A DNA stretch of 64,000 nucleotides from Weizmannia acidilactici (lineage in GTDB: Bacteria > Bacillota > Bacilli > Bacillales > Bacillaceae_C): assembly GCF_008974185.1 (NCBI RefSeq), contig NZ_BKZP01000018.1, positions 1 to 64,000 of the forward strand, in the 5' to 3' direction. Each line of letters starts with the position of its first letter. The first letter of the stretch is position 1. The notes beneath the pieces were generated by a model, which worked only from the letters and a program-made list of their open reading frames with translations, did no database searches and was not told where the DNA came from. This document shows, in pieces, positions 18,447 through 26,043 of this stretch. The position numbers and the translations under genes are program-made.

Positions 18447-18491
18447 TTTTCAAAACCGGAAAGTTCATGTAGAATTGGTACTAGGTGCTAA
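18447..18491 (+). promoter_or_regulatory. fabI promoter with FapR-type operator
   Basis: TTTTCA (18447-18452) and TAGAAT (18470-18475) form a possible promoter. Immediately downstream, TTGGTACTAGGTGCTAA (18475-18491) is a near-palindrome close to the known 17-bp FapR box (TTAGTACC-type arms). FapR represses fatty-acid synthesis genes until malonyl-CoA accumulates, so its placement over the start site of fabI is expected. Confidence 0.7.
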
Positions 18492-18527
18492 TAACATGTA
18501 TAAAACGTGGAAAAAGGAGTTAAAAAT

Positions 18528-19307
18528 ATGCATTTATCTTTAGAAGACAAAACTTTTGTTGTCATGGGCGTTGCGAATAAGCGCAGCATTGCCTGGGGGA
18601 TTGCCCAGGCACTCGATGCGGCGGGTGCAAGGATTATTTTTACATATGCGCTTGAACGGAATGAAAAAAGCGTCCTTGAACTTGCCGAAACTTTGAACCG
18701 GAAAGACTATCTCATCCTGCAATGCGATGTGGAAAGCGACGAGCAGATCCAGACTTGTTTCCAAACGATCAAAAATGAAGTAGGGACGATTGACGGGATT
18801 GCCCACTGCATCGCTTTTGCCCGAAAAGAAGAATTGAGGGGCGATTACACGAACGTGACGCGCGAAGGCTTTCTGCTTGCCCACAACATTAGTTCGTATT
18901 CGCTTTCGGCTGTTGCCAAAGCCGTGAAGGATCTGGAATTGATGCCGAATGGCGGCAGCATTGTCACCCTGACTTATCTTGGCGGTGAACGCGTCATGGA
19001 AAATTACAATATCATGGGGGTTGCCAAAGCTTCCTTGGAAGCAAGTGTGAGATATTTGGCCTATGACCTCGGGAAACTGAATATCCGCGTCAACTCGATT
19101 TCAGCAGGGCCGATCCGCACTTTGTCTGCAAAAGGCGTGGGCGATTTTAACAGCATTTTAAAAGTGATGGAGGAAAGGGCCCCGCTCCACCGCGGTGTGG
19201 ATACGCGAGAAGTCGGCGATACCGCGCTCTTTTTGTTCAGCGATTTGTCGCGCGCCATCACAGGCGAAAATATCCATGTCGATGCGGGCTATCATATTAT
19301 GGGATAG
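18528..19307 (+). CDS. fabI: Enoyl-[acyl-carrier-protein] reductase FabI
   Basis: NADH/NADPH-dependent reductase (259 aa) of the last step of fatty-acid chain elongation. It is an SDR-type protein with the FabI glycine pattern GVANKRSIAWGIAQAL near residues 13-30. The active-site Tyr-(x)6-Lys appears as YNIMGVAK, and the C-terminus has GENIHVDAGYHIMG. An AAAAAGGAG site supports ATG 18528. Operator and terminator indicate a monocistronic, FapR-regulated gene. Confidence 0.96.
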   Translation: MHLSLEDKTFVVMGVANKRSIAWGIAQALDAAGARIIFTYALERNEKSVLELAETLNRKDYLILQCDVESDEQIQTCFQTIKNEVGTIDGIAHCIAFARKEELRGDYTNVTREGFLLAHNISSYSLSAVAKAVKDLELMPNGGSIVTLTYLGGERVMENYNIMGVAKASLEASVRYLAYDLGKLNIRVNSISAGPIRTLSAKGVGDFNSILKVMEERAPLHRGVDTREVGDTALFLFSDLSRAITGENIHVDAGYHIMG

Positions 19308-19354
19308 TAAATTCTCCCATTTCGTCAGAGTCACAAGTAAAATCCTCAATCCAT

Positions 19355-19396
19355 AAAAAAGCCTGGCATTTTCTTGGGAAAATGTCAGGCTTTTTG
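19355..19396 (+). terminator. Rho-independent terminator of fabI
   Basis: AAAAAGCCTGGCATTTTC pairs with GAAAATGTCAGGCTTTTT around a short TTGG loop (19355-19396), with one G-U pair. Confidence 0.88.
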
Positions 19397-19842
19397 CATG
19401 ATATCAATCATATGCTGCATAAAAAGTATGGCGGGCATTTACTTTTACGTACAGCCTTTGTGCCGTGCTCTGCCTTTCTTTTTCATGCTGCATGTAAAAA
19501 TGGACTTTGGAGAGGCAGTCGGCGAAATGATCTCCTGCCTGGTTAAATCGATAAGATCACGTTTTTCATCTATCCGTTGAAATCTGCTGCAAGCCCCAAT
19601 ATTAAATGTCCGGTTATTGTGTTGCTTGATGATGGCAGATGAAATGCAAGTCAGAGTAGACGGTCAACCTCTCATCAATTTGAGTAATTACCATTCTCCA
19701 TCTTGTAGAATTGATACAAATAATGGGAGAAAAACGCGGAAACGAATCGTGCGTGGCCGGCTCTTTGCGTCTGGGCACCTTTATCAATTCCAATGCATAT
19801 AAATAATACGTATTCAATTTACGGGGATTGGAGGATAAAGCT
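19397..19842 (+). other. Gene-free stretch before cotO
   Basis: About 445 bases with no coding frame of good composition on either strand and no repeat I recognise. Just before cotO there is a CATATAAATA sequence that resembles, but does not match, a SigK -10 box. The minus-strand reading across 19614-19925 runs into cotO and looks like a shadow. Confidence 0.4.
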
Positions 19843-20520
19843 TTGATCAGCAAGCAGAGCCAATTTGAAAAAAACAAGCCGCTTTTGTATATTGCCCAGC
19901 CGACAAGCGAACCGGTTCTTGTCAATATGCAGAAAACGTTTATTATTAAAACGCGGGAAGCCCTGCCGGAACGGAAAGCGGAAAATCCGGAAGAAGTATT
20001 GGAGCAAGCCCATCAGCATGCAGCCGGAACGGAAAACCGGCAGGAAGAAGCCGTACATGCCATAGATGCAGTTGAAAGCGGCAGTCCGGACACCATTACT
20101 GAAGAACATGTGTCCCATGGCATTGCGGAGGAAACCGGGGATTAGGCTGCGGCTCAGGATATCGTCCCTGTGGCAGAAATGGAAGAAACAGAACTGGAAA
20201 CGGCAACGCAGTCGGAAAAAGAGAAACCGGCTTATAACCGGAAAGCTTTTAAAGACATGTCGATTGAAGGAAAGCTCGATTATTTAACAATTAAACCGTT
20301 TTACATTCCGAACATTATTGTTGAAATTTCGACTTCAGAAGGTGCTGTGGTTGGCATGGTGAATAAAGTAACGAACGGTAAAGTACTGGTCAGTTATGCC
20401 GATCAGCTCGGGACAGCTGAAATCAATTCGGAAGAGATTGTACCGATCCGAATGAAAATGTTCTCGCGCTTTTGCAAAAATAGGCAAAGTACACAGGCCG
20501 CGCCGTTAAAGGGTTTTTAG
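19843..20520 (+). pseudogene. cotO: Spore coat morphogenetic protein CotO, split by an in-frame amber codon
   Basis: CotO (YjbX) helps assemble the outer spore coat. The N-terminal half reads MISKQSQFEKNKPLLYIAQP and continues for 100 codons to a TAG at 20143-20145. The same frame then stays open for 124 more codons, ending with the conserved CotO C-terminal domain (SIEGKLDYLTIKPFYIPNII, VSYADQLGTAEINSEEIV). Both halves keep a coherent CotO order, so a single substitution explains the break. The TTG start at 19843 is set by GGAGG 8 bases upstream. Either the gene is dead, two polypeptides are made, or the stop is read through. The codon after TAG is GCT, which gives no special readthrough context. 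Position between fabI and yjcA supports identity. Confidence 0.8.
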
Positions 20521-20593
20521 GCAATGGAACGCAGGGCGGGGGGAGAACCGCTTGTCCCCCGGAGGCAGCAATACATACAAAGGGGGGATGTGC

Positions 20594-20953
20594 ATGTATA
20601 TGTCGGATTGGTGCGTTTTTATGCTGATGGCGTTTGCCAGTTTCAGGCTGGCAAGACTAATCGTTTATGATAAAATAACGGCGTTTTTGCGGAAGCCTTT
20701 TCATGAGGAAGTGGAAGAAACCGAACCGGACGGCTCCAAGGCAACTTATATTATTTTAAAAGGAAAAGGTTTGAGGCGGTGGATCGGGGAGCTTTTAAGC
20801 TGTTATTGGTGCACGGGGATATGGTGTGCTGTCCTGATTTATGTGCTCTGGCTGTTTTTCCCGCAGGTGGGGGAGCCCTTGATTACGGTCCTGGCGATTG
20901 CCGGCCTTGCCGGATTGATCGAGTCAGTGCTAGCTCGCATCATGGACGAATGA
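20594..20953 (+). CDS. yjcA: DUF1360 membrane protein YjcA
   Basis: Sporulation-associated membrane protein family (119 aa). It has an N-terminal helix (residues 5-22, FMLMAFASFRLARLIVYDKI), a soluble loop, then LLSCYWCTGIWCAVLIYVLW with three Cys residues, and a last helix before VLARIMDE. SRLARL-type and CYWCTG-type blocks are typical of DUF1360. ATG 20594 is preferred because AGGGGGGA lies about 6 bases before it; ATGs at 20588 and 20600 are alternatives. It lies between cotO and the spore operon. Confidence 0.82.
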   Translation: MYMSDWCVFMLMAFASFRLARLIVYDKITAFLRKPFHEEVEETEPDGSKATYIILKGKGLRRWIGELLSCYWCTGIWCAVLIYVLWLFFPQVGEPLITVLAIAGLAGLIESVLARIMDE

Positions 20954-20958
20954 AATAA

Positions 20959-20985
20959 ACAACTTTCACTTAGCGGCATAGGATA
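20959..20985 (+). promoter_or_regulatory. SigK-type promoter for the 40-aa peptide gene
   Basis: AC at 20959-20960, 16 bases, then CATAGGATA (20977-20985). This matches the mother-cell SigK pattern AC-N16/17-CATAnnnTA exactly and lies about 40 bases before the start codon at 21026. Confidence 0.5.
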
Positions 20986-21025
20986 AAAAAGAAAGTGCAA
21001 TCCTGCAGGAAAGGGTGGTAAATAC

Positions 21026-21148
21026 ATGAACAGCAGGCCGCTCATGAAAATACCGGTACTCCCCTCATCCGTCCAACCCGCAAATAAAATGAAAGGCAAA
21101 AAAATAAAAAAAAGCGGATGTGGCTGCGGCGCCAAAAAAACGCGGTGA
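21026..21148 (+). CDS. Small basic Cys-containing peptide (40 aa), probably spore-associated
   Basis: Open frame MNSRPLMKIPVLPSSVQPAN followed by a Lys-rich stretch and the ending SGCGCGAKKTR. It has an AAAGGGTGG ribosome site at 21010-21018, an apparent SigK promoter upstream and a strong terminator 4 bases after the stop, so it looks like a complete transcription unit. No family is recognised. The basic, Cys/Gly tail could cross-link in the coat, but that is inference from context. Confidence 0.6.
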   Translation: MNSRPLMKIPVLPSSVQPANKMKGKKIKKSGCGCGAKKTR

Positions 21149-21152
21149 ACAG

Positions 21153-21185
21153 AAAGCGGAAGGCAACTTGTACCTTCCGCTTTTT
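21153..21185 (+). terminator. Terminator of the 40-aa peptide gene
   Basis: AAAGCGGAAGG (21153-21163) pairs perfectly with CCTTCCGCTTT (21173-21183), then T residues. Confidence 0.88.
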
Positions 21186-21332
21186 AAAATGGCCTGGCTA
21201 TTGCTGTCAACATGGGATTTGCAACTCCTGCGCGGGATCATACTGGAAACGTTCGGCAAGATTTTCTATTTATAAAATCCGAACTGTGGAAAAAAATATG
21301 AAGGTAAAAGTTGAGATCGCAGAGGGATGAGT

Positions 21333-21803
21333 ATGGAAAAAATATTTTTAATGGTGCTGGCTTTTACATTTCTTGTTTCCGGCTGCAACTTTAACGGGCC
21401 GGAACACCGGGACAGCAAGTTTGCACTCGTCAAAAAAACGCAACCGGCGCCGATCCGGTTGAGCAGCCACCCTGAATCCGAATCGATTTCAGGGCAATTG
21501 AGAAAAGATGTCCTTGGTTTTGACAGCATTTACGATGTGGCCATCATTGAAGGACCGAAACAAACGTTAATTGCTTACAAAGTCAGGCATCTACACCGCT
21601 TCAAAATGAAAAAAATCGAGAAACAATTAACCGCATTTTTGAAAAAACGTTATCCGAGGCGGTCTTTCATCGTTTCCAGCGACTATAAAATTTTCCTGGA
21701 AACCGTCCGCCTACAGGAAGATATGGACAAGCACAAAATAACAACCGAACAGGCAAAAAAACGTTTCAAAGAAATTATCAAACTGAAGCAGGAATTAACA
21801 TAA
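21333..21803 (+). CDS. YhcN/YlaJ-type sporulation lipoprotein
   Basis: Predicted lipoprotein (156 aa) with signal MEKIFLMVLAFTFLVSGC, lipobox VSGC (Cys18). The mature part resembles the YhcN/YlaJ family by its DVAIIEG...LIAYKVRH and Lys-rich linker blocks. In spoVA2-type operons a lipoprotein of this family precedes spoVAC, exactly as here. ATG 21333 is taken because AGAGGG at 21321-21326 is spaced for it; ATG 21327 overlaps that site. It is the first gene of a four-gene operon. Confidence 0.75.
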   Translation: MEKIFLMVLAFTFLVSGCNFNGPEHRDSKFALVKKTQPAPIRLSSHPESESISGQLRKDVLGFDSIYDVAIIEGPKQTLIAYKVRHLHRFKMKKIEKQLTAFLKKRYPRRSFIVSSDYKIFLETVRLQEDMDKHKITTEQAKKRFKEIIKLKQELT

Positions 21804-21819
21804 GAAGAGGGATGAGGCA

Positions 21820-22296
21820 ATGGCAAACAAAAATAAAAACAAAACACCGGAACAAATTGCATACGGCCAGCTGGAAAAAAAGCATGAGCTGAAAAGGCCA
21901 GTCTTGAAAAACTGCATTCGCGCTTTCTGGGTGGGCGGCTGTATTTGCCTTGTCGGACAGGCATTTACTTATTTCTATATTTATATGTTTAATTTTACGG
22001 AAAAAACAGCCGGAAACCCGACAACAGCGACAATGGTTTTTTTATCGATGCTGTTGACCGGCTTCGGCATTTACGACCGCCTCGGGCAGTACGCGGGTGC
22101 AGGCAGTGCGGTGCCGGTGACCGGTTTCGGGAACTCCGTTGTTTCTGCCGCGATTGAACACCGTACGGAAGGCTATGTGCTCGGTGTCGGCGGAAACATT
22201 TTTAAACTTGCCGGAACGGTAATTGTGTTTGGCGTATTTTCCGCATTTGTTGTCGTGCTCATTCGCACCGTCATCATGATGTGGGGGGGATTCTGA
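21820..22296 (+). CDS. spoVAC: Stage V sporulation protein SpoVAC
   Basis: Inner-spore-membrane protein (158 aa) of the channel that moves dipicolinic acid-calcium into and out of the spore core. The cytoplasmic N-terminus is Lys/Asn-rich. The helices follow at about 40-60, 72-92, 110-125 and 130-155, with the family block GVGAGSAVPVTGFGNSV-like sequence at residues 90-107. The stop overlaps the spoVAD start by one base, so they are coupled. Confidence 0.93.
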   Translation: MANKNKNKTPEQIAYGQLEKKHELKRPVLKNCIRAFWVGGCICLVGQAFTYFYIYMFNFTEKTAGNPTTATMVFLSMLLTGFGIYDRLGQYAGAGSAVPVTGFGNSVVSAAIEHRTEGYVLGVGGNIFKLAGTVIVFGVFSAFVVVLIRTVIMMWGGF

Positions 22297-23309
22297 TGCC
22301 TGGAAAATCGCAAACATGGGTGTTTGACAATCAACCTGCAATTTTATCGACCGGCGTTGTCGGAGGACCGTTCGAGAAAAATGGAAGGCTTGTGGATGAT
22401 TTCGACAGGTTTTTTGAAGATTTGTGGCTTGGCCAGGATACTTATGAAAAAGCACAGCAGAAATTAATCGAAGAAGCTGTCCAAATCGCGTTGAAAAAAC
22501 AAAATCTCCAGGAAACCGACATCCAGTTTTTCCTGGCGGGCGATCTAATTAACCAAATCACGCCGACAAGCTTTGCAGCAAGGACGAACGCAATCCCGTA
22601 TTTCGGCTTGTTCAGTGCGTGTGCCACTTCGATGGAAAGTCTGGCGCTTGCTGCCTTTATTATCAACCACGGCGGCGCACAAAAAGTAGTGGTTGGTGCC
22701 TCCAGCCACAATGCATCGGCCGAAAAGCAGTTCCGCTACCCGACCGAATACGGCGGGCAGAAACCTCCGTCCGCACAATGGACCGTAACGGGCGCTGGAT
22801 TTGCAGTCATCGGTCCGGCAGAAGAGAATGGGCCGGTGCCGCGCATTACTTCGGCCACGATCGGCAAAGTGCTTGACTTGGGCATTTCCGATCCGTTTAA
22901 TATGGGCGGTGCTATGGCGCCTGCCGCAGTCGACACGATTGAACGGCATCTGCAGGATATGGGCCGGGATCCTTCATACTATGATCTGATTATCACTGGG
23001 GATTTGGCGAAAATCGGCCGTTCCATCGCACTTGATCTGTTTAGAAATAAACAGCTAGCCGTTACCGAAGAACAGTTTCAGGATTGCGGCCTGCTCATTT
23101 ATGATGAAAGCCAGCCCGTCCAAGCGGGGGCGAGCGGGCCGGGATGTTCGGCTGTCGTATTATACGGCCATCTGCTAAATGAAATGAAAAAAGGTCGCTA
23201 TAAAAGGATTTTGCTTGTGGCAACCGGCGCGCTTTTATCGCCGCTGTCTTTCCAGCAGGGGGAGACAATCCCGTGCATTGCGCATGCTTGTGCCATTGAA
23301 TATTTGTAA
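22296..23309 (+). CDS. spoVAD: Stage V sporulation protein SpoVAD
   Basis: SpoVAD (337 aa) has a thiolase-like fold and binds dipicolinic acid on the outer face of the spore membrane. The FSACATSMESLALAA segment, GASSHNASAEKQFRYPTEYG and GPGCSAVVLYGHLL are characteristic. ATG 22296 shares a base with the spoVAC stop and has a G-rich site. GTG 22281 in the same frame is less likely. Confidence 0.95.
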   Translation: MPGKSQTWVFDNQPAILSTGVVGGPFEKNGRLVDDFDRFFEDLWLGQDTYEKAQQKLIEEAVQIALKKQNLQETDIQFFLAGDLINQITPTSFAARTNAIPYFGLFSACATSMESLALAAFIINHGGAQKVVVGASSHNASAEKQFRYPTEYGGQKPPSAQWTVTGAGFAVIGPAEENGPVPRITSATIGKVLDLGISDPFNMGGAMAPAAVDTIERHLQDMGRDPSYYDLIITGDLAKIGRSIALDLFRNKQLAVTEEQFQDCGLLIYDESQPVQAGASGPGCSAVVLYGHLLNEMKKGRYKRILLVATGALLSPLSFQQGETIPCIAHACAIEYL

Positions 23310-23325
23310 GAAAGGGAGTTGGAAT

Positions 23326-23682
23326 ATGTTAGCGATGTTTTTCTGGGCATTTGTCATCGGCGGTCTCATCTGTGTTATCGGGCAGCTGCTCTTTGATGTC
23401 GCAAAATTATCTCCGGGCCATACGATGAGTGTCCTCGTTACTGCCGGCGCCATTCTTTCAGGATTGGGCCTTTACGAACCGTTGGTGAATTTTGCTGGAG
23501 CAGGCGCAACCATTCCGATTACAAGCTTTGGCAATGCACTGGCGACCGGTGCGATGCAGGAAGTCCAAAGGCACGGCATTGTCGGCGTATTGACCGGCAT
23601 GTTTGAAGTGACATCTTCCGGGATTTCGGCTGCAATCATTTTCGGTTTTATCGGTTCGCTTATTTTTAAGCCAAAAGGATAA
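23326..23682 (+). CDS. spoVAEb: Stage V sporulation protein SpoVAE (SpoVAEb type)
   Basis: Small channel protein (118 aa) with three to four helices and the paralogue block FAGAGATIPITSFGNALATGA shared with SpoVAC. AAAGGGAG precedes ATG 23326. It ends the operon; spoVAA, spoVAB and spoVAF are not present here. That gene set (lipoprotein-C-D-Eb) is the core of spoVA2-type operons rather than the full spoVA operon. Confidence 0.92.
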   Translation: MLAMFFWAFVIGGLICVIGQLLFDVAKLSPGHTMSVLVTAGAILSGLGLYEPLVNFAGAGATIPITSFGNALATGAMQEVQRHGIVGVLTGMFEVTSSGISAAIIFGFIGSLIFKPKG

Positions 23683-23707
23683 TTGTACCAGCCAAACATA
23701 CGCCCAT

Positions 23708-23735
23708 ACCGAATGCCTACACCTTACATACTGTA
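23708..23735 (+). promoter_or_regulatory. SigK-type promoter for the YjcZ-like gene
   Basis: ACC at 23708-23710, about 17 bases, then CATACTGTA (23727-23735), a match to the CATAnnnTA -10 pattern of SigK. The gene starts 30 bases downstream. Confidence 0.5.
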
Positions 23736-23765
23736 TAGTGTAATCCACGAAGTGAGGTGAAGAAC

Positions 23766-23882
23766 ATGTACGGATATGGTTACGGCTGCGGTTATGGTTA
23801 CGGCTACGGCTACGGCAGCACGTTTGTGTTGATTGTCGTGCTATTCATCCTACTGATTATTGTTGGAGCAAGTTTCTGCTAA
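23766..23882 (+). CDS. YjcZ-family small sporulation peptide (38 aa)
   Basis: A Gly/Tyr repeat head ([18 protein letters not shown]) is joined to a single hydrophobic helix ending GASFC. This is the layout of the YjcZ/YtrI-like tiny spore membrane peptides. A GAGGTGAAG site precedes the ATG and a SigK-like promoter lies upstream. The tail sequence is diagnostic of the family, although the function is unknown. Confidence 0.85.
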   Translation: MYGYGYGCGYGYGYGYGSTFVLIVVLFILLIIVGASFC

Positions 23883-24007
23883 TTAGATGAAAAAAGAGCG
23901 GGGAATGCGCTTCCTCGCCTTTTTTTGGGAAAATCCGTTTTTTTCACTGTCATTCTGGCGCCTCCTTTCATACGATAAAACAGCTGAAAGAAAGGGGCGA
24001 TCAAAAC

Positions 24008-24265
24008 GTGGATAATCAGTTTTTTAAAAATATTGAGAAAAAAACAGGTGTCAATATGAACGATATTTTCCAGCTGGCCAATTCCCTGCAAAATGCAAAC
24101 TTTAAGGACGAAAAAACCGTTCGCGGCATCATCCGGCGCGTATCGCAAATCGCAAACAAACGTGTGCCGAAAGAGCTGGAAGATAAAATCGTGGAATCGA
24201 TTATCCAGGACGGGAAAAAACTGGATTTAAACACGATCAATAACATGATGAACAACGGAAAGTAA
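24008..24265 (+). CDS. spoVIF: Stage VI sporulation protein SpoVIF (YjcC)
   Basis: Protein of 85 aa with the SpoVIF sequence (FFKNIEKKTGVNMNDIFQLA, TVRGIIRRVSQIANK, and the ending TINNMMNNGK). In B. subtilis it controls coat assembly together with GerE-dependent genes. The start is GTG with AAAGGGGCG upstream. It follows yjcA in B. subtilis; here the spoVA2-type operon and YjcZ gene lie in between. Confidence 0.92.
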   Translation: MDNQFFKNIEKKTGVNMNDIFQLANSLQNANFKDEKTVRGIIRRVSQIANKRVPKELEDKIVESIIQDGKKLDLNTINNMMNNGK

Positions 24266-24267
24266 AC

Positions 24268-24302
24268 AAAGCGGGCTTGCAAAACAGATGCAAGTCCGCT
24301 TT
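24268..24302 (+). terminator. Hairpin after spoVIF
   Basis: AAAGCGGGCTTGC (24268-24280) pairs with GCAAGTCCGCTTT (24290-24302) with one G-U pair. The T tract is short. Confidence 0.7.
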
Positions 24303-24365
24303 GATGTGTTTAAGATGACAGTAGAAAGGGTATAGGTTTTAAAGAACGAAAAAGGAGTGGCTGCT

Positions 24366-24620
24366 ATGGGTTTCATCGCTCCAATCTCCAATTACCAGTC
24401 CCAACAATACCAGATTTATGACCAGCTGGCTTCCTGCCGTACGGAAATTGCAAAGGCAGGCGCTATATCAAAAATTTTGCCCATTCGTCGGCAATTCGGC
24501 GCTTCCGGCGATTCCATTTCCGGCTGGAAATCTGCCCTTCCGGTTAAAACCAACATGCGGACGCCGCGCTTTATAGCTAATATGACCGGTTTAGGGAAAA
24601 AAATTGATATCAAAATATAA
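24366..24620 (+). CDS. Hypothetical protein (84 aa) beside spoVIF
   Basis: Soluble protein starting MGFIAPISNYQSQQYQIYDQ and ending GLGKKIDIKI. AAAGGAG at 24351-24357 suits ATG 24366. It has a basic C-terminal half (KTNMRTPRFIANMTG). No family recognised, but its place at the end of the spore block and its MGFIAPI opening, which I associate with Bacillus spore-related small proteins, hint at a sporulation role. Confidence 0.6.
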   Translation: MGFIAPISNYQSQQYQIYDQLASCRTEIAKAGAISKILPIRRQFGASGDSISGWKSALPVKTNMRTPRFIANMTGLGKKIDIKI

Positions 24621-24696
24621 GGATGTTTCTTTATTGAACTTTACAAAGTTTGAAAAAAATCGTTCAGGAGATATTCAGGCATGATATTTATGGACA

Positions 24697-24918
24697 CTAT
24701 AGAAATTTGAAACTGATAAACATCAGAAAACCTATAAAAACGATATCTGCTACTAAAACCCACATACTGGTTTTTAAACGGGTTGAATAGTAAATCTTAA
24801 TCGTGTTATCATCTGGTTTTTTTCTCAACTTGTCATCGTAATACACAACACAGATTAATCCATAGATGCCGACAGTTGAACCTAAAATTAACGCTGCTAA
24901 ATAAAGATTCGAAAACAT
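24697..24918 (-). CDS. Hypothetical two-helix membrane protein (73 aa)
   Basis: Helix 1 at about residues 4-26 (LYLAALILGSTVGIYGLICV), a charged middle (YYDDKLRKKPDDN) and helix 2 at 50-72. GAGGGGTGAGG precedes the ATG on the minus strand. Local AT content is higher than that of its neighbours. No family recognised. Confidence 0.55.
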   Translation of the reverse strand: MFSNLYLAALILGSTVGIYGLICVVYYDDKLRKKPDDNTIKIYYSTRLKTSMWVLVADIVFIGFLMFISFKFL

Positions 24919-25029
24919 TTCCTCACCCCTCTTAGTATAAGTATATGTATTTTTTAAATAAAATTTATTTTCATAGTATTAATATAGCAAACCGCTGAAT
25001 ATAAAATAGCACTTGCCTTTTCGCAAGTG

Positions 25030-25455
25030 CTATTTTAATGTTTTTTCCATCGCTTTATGGGGAATGCCGGCATCAAGGAATTCATCAGATGTGACGCGGT
25101 ACCCGAGTTTTTCGTAAAACGGAATCGCATGCGTTTGTGCGTTTAATTTTAGTTTCGAAACACCTTGTTTCCCGGCGAAATCTTCAATGGCAAGTATTAG
25201 CCGCCTGCCTGCCCCTTTGCCGCGCACTTCAGGCAGGATGCAGATGCGCTCCACTTTTCCGTACCCGTCCATGATGCGAAAACGGCCGGCGCCTGCCGGT
25301 TTTCCCCTGTCATACAGGAGAAAATGCGTACAGTCTTTCTCAAATTTATCGATTTCTTCTTCAACCGGCACATGTTGTTCTTTTACAAAAACGGTTTTCC
25401 GAATCTGGAAAGCTTCTTCTTGTTCTTTATCGTTTTCTACAATTTTTACATCCAC
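25030..25455 (-). CDS. yjcF: GNAT family N-acetyltransferase YjcF
   Basis: Acetyl-CoA-dependent acetyltransferase of unknown substrate (141 aa). The VKEQHVPVEEEID opening, VERICILPEVRGKGAGRRL acetyl-CoA pyrophosphate loop (R/Q-x-x-G-x-G/A) and FYEKLGYRV are all present. It is the last gene of a yjcH-yjcG-yjcF operon on the minus strand, 5 bases from yjcG. Confidence 0.88.
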   Translation of the reverse strand: MDVKIVENDKEQEEAFQIRKTVFVKEQHVPVEEEIDKFEKDCTHFLLYDRGKPAGAGRFRIMDGYGKVERICILPEVRGKGAGRRLILAIEDFAGKQGVSKLKLNAQTHAIPFYEKLGYRVTSDEFLDAGIPHKAMEKTLK

Positions 25456-25460
25456 GTTTG

Positions 25461-25973
25461 TTAATCCTTTCCAAGATGAAATGTTTCATAAACGGTCCAA
25501 GTTTCGTTTTCAAGCTGGTACAATAAGTGGAAACGGTTTACCATTTCCTTATGTTCAATGCCTACCATTTCCAGCTGGCGGTAAATATCGGCGTGTTCTT
25601 CTTTCGATAGTTTCTGCCCAATGGTAATATGCGGCACAAACGGATAAGGAGGGGGATCGCCCGGCAAATGGTCCCTGAAATCGGCAAAAAGTCCTTCAAG
25701 TTCGGGTGTCGGTTCGACTTTGAAATAAATCGTGTTGCTGACAGGTTCGAACGACTTTACTTTTGTCACTTTCAATAAAAACGGGTTGTATTTTTTCGCG
25801 ATCTCTTTAAGTTGCGCGGTAAATGTTTCTGCCTGATTCTCGGACGCCTCAAACGCCGCTTTTAATGTAATATGCGGGGGAATAAGCGCGTAATGCGGGT
25901 CATAACGCTTCCGGTAGGAATTGACAAGGTCCTGAAGTTTTTTGGACGGAAAAACAACCAGTGCGTACTTCAA
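25461..25973 (-). CDS. yjcG: 2H phosphoesterase superfamily protein YjcG
   Basis: Protein of 170 aa with the two HxT/S motifs of 2H phosphoesterases: PPHITLK near residue 35 and VPHITIG near 117. They would coordinate a phosphate for RNA or nucleotide phosphodiester chemistry. Its C-terminus FHLLYQLENETWTVYETF matches B. subtilis YjcG. The TTG start at 25973 follows AAGGAGG. In-frame sequence upstream lacks a site. Confidence 0.92.
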   Translation of the reverse strand: MKYALVVFPSKKLQDLVNSYRKRYDPHYALIPPHITLKAAFEASENQAETFTAQLKEIAKKYNPFLLKVTKVKSFEPVSNTIYFKVEPTPELEGLFADFRDHLPGDPPPYPFVPHITIGQKLSKEEHADIYRQLEMVGIEHKEMVNRFHLLYQLENETWTVYETFHLGKD

Positions 25974-26043
25974 TGGTCTAGCCTCCTTTTTTTGGATTTG
26001 GATTCCGCTATGATACAATTTTATCATAAAAGTTTATGAAAAA

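Noticed and set aside
19828-19845. SigK -10-like sequence CATATAAATA before cotO
   Set aside because: The spacing of the second half (TA) is off by one from CATAnnnTA and no AC -35 is well placed, so it was not listed as a promoter.
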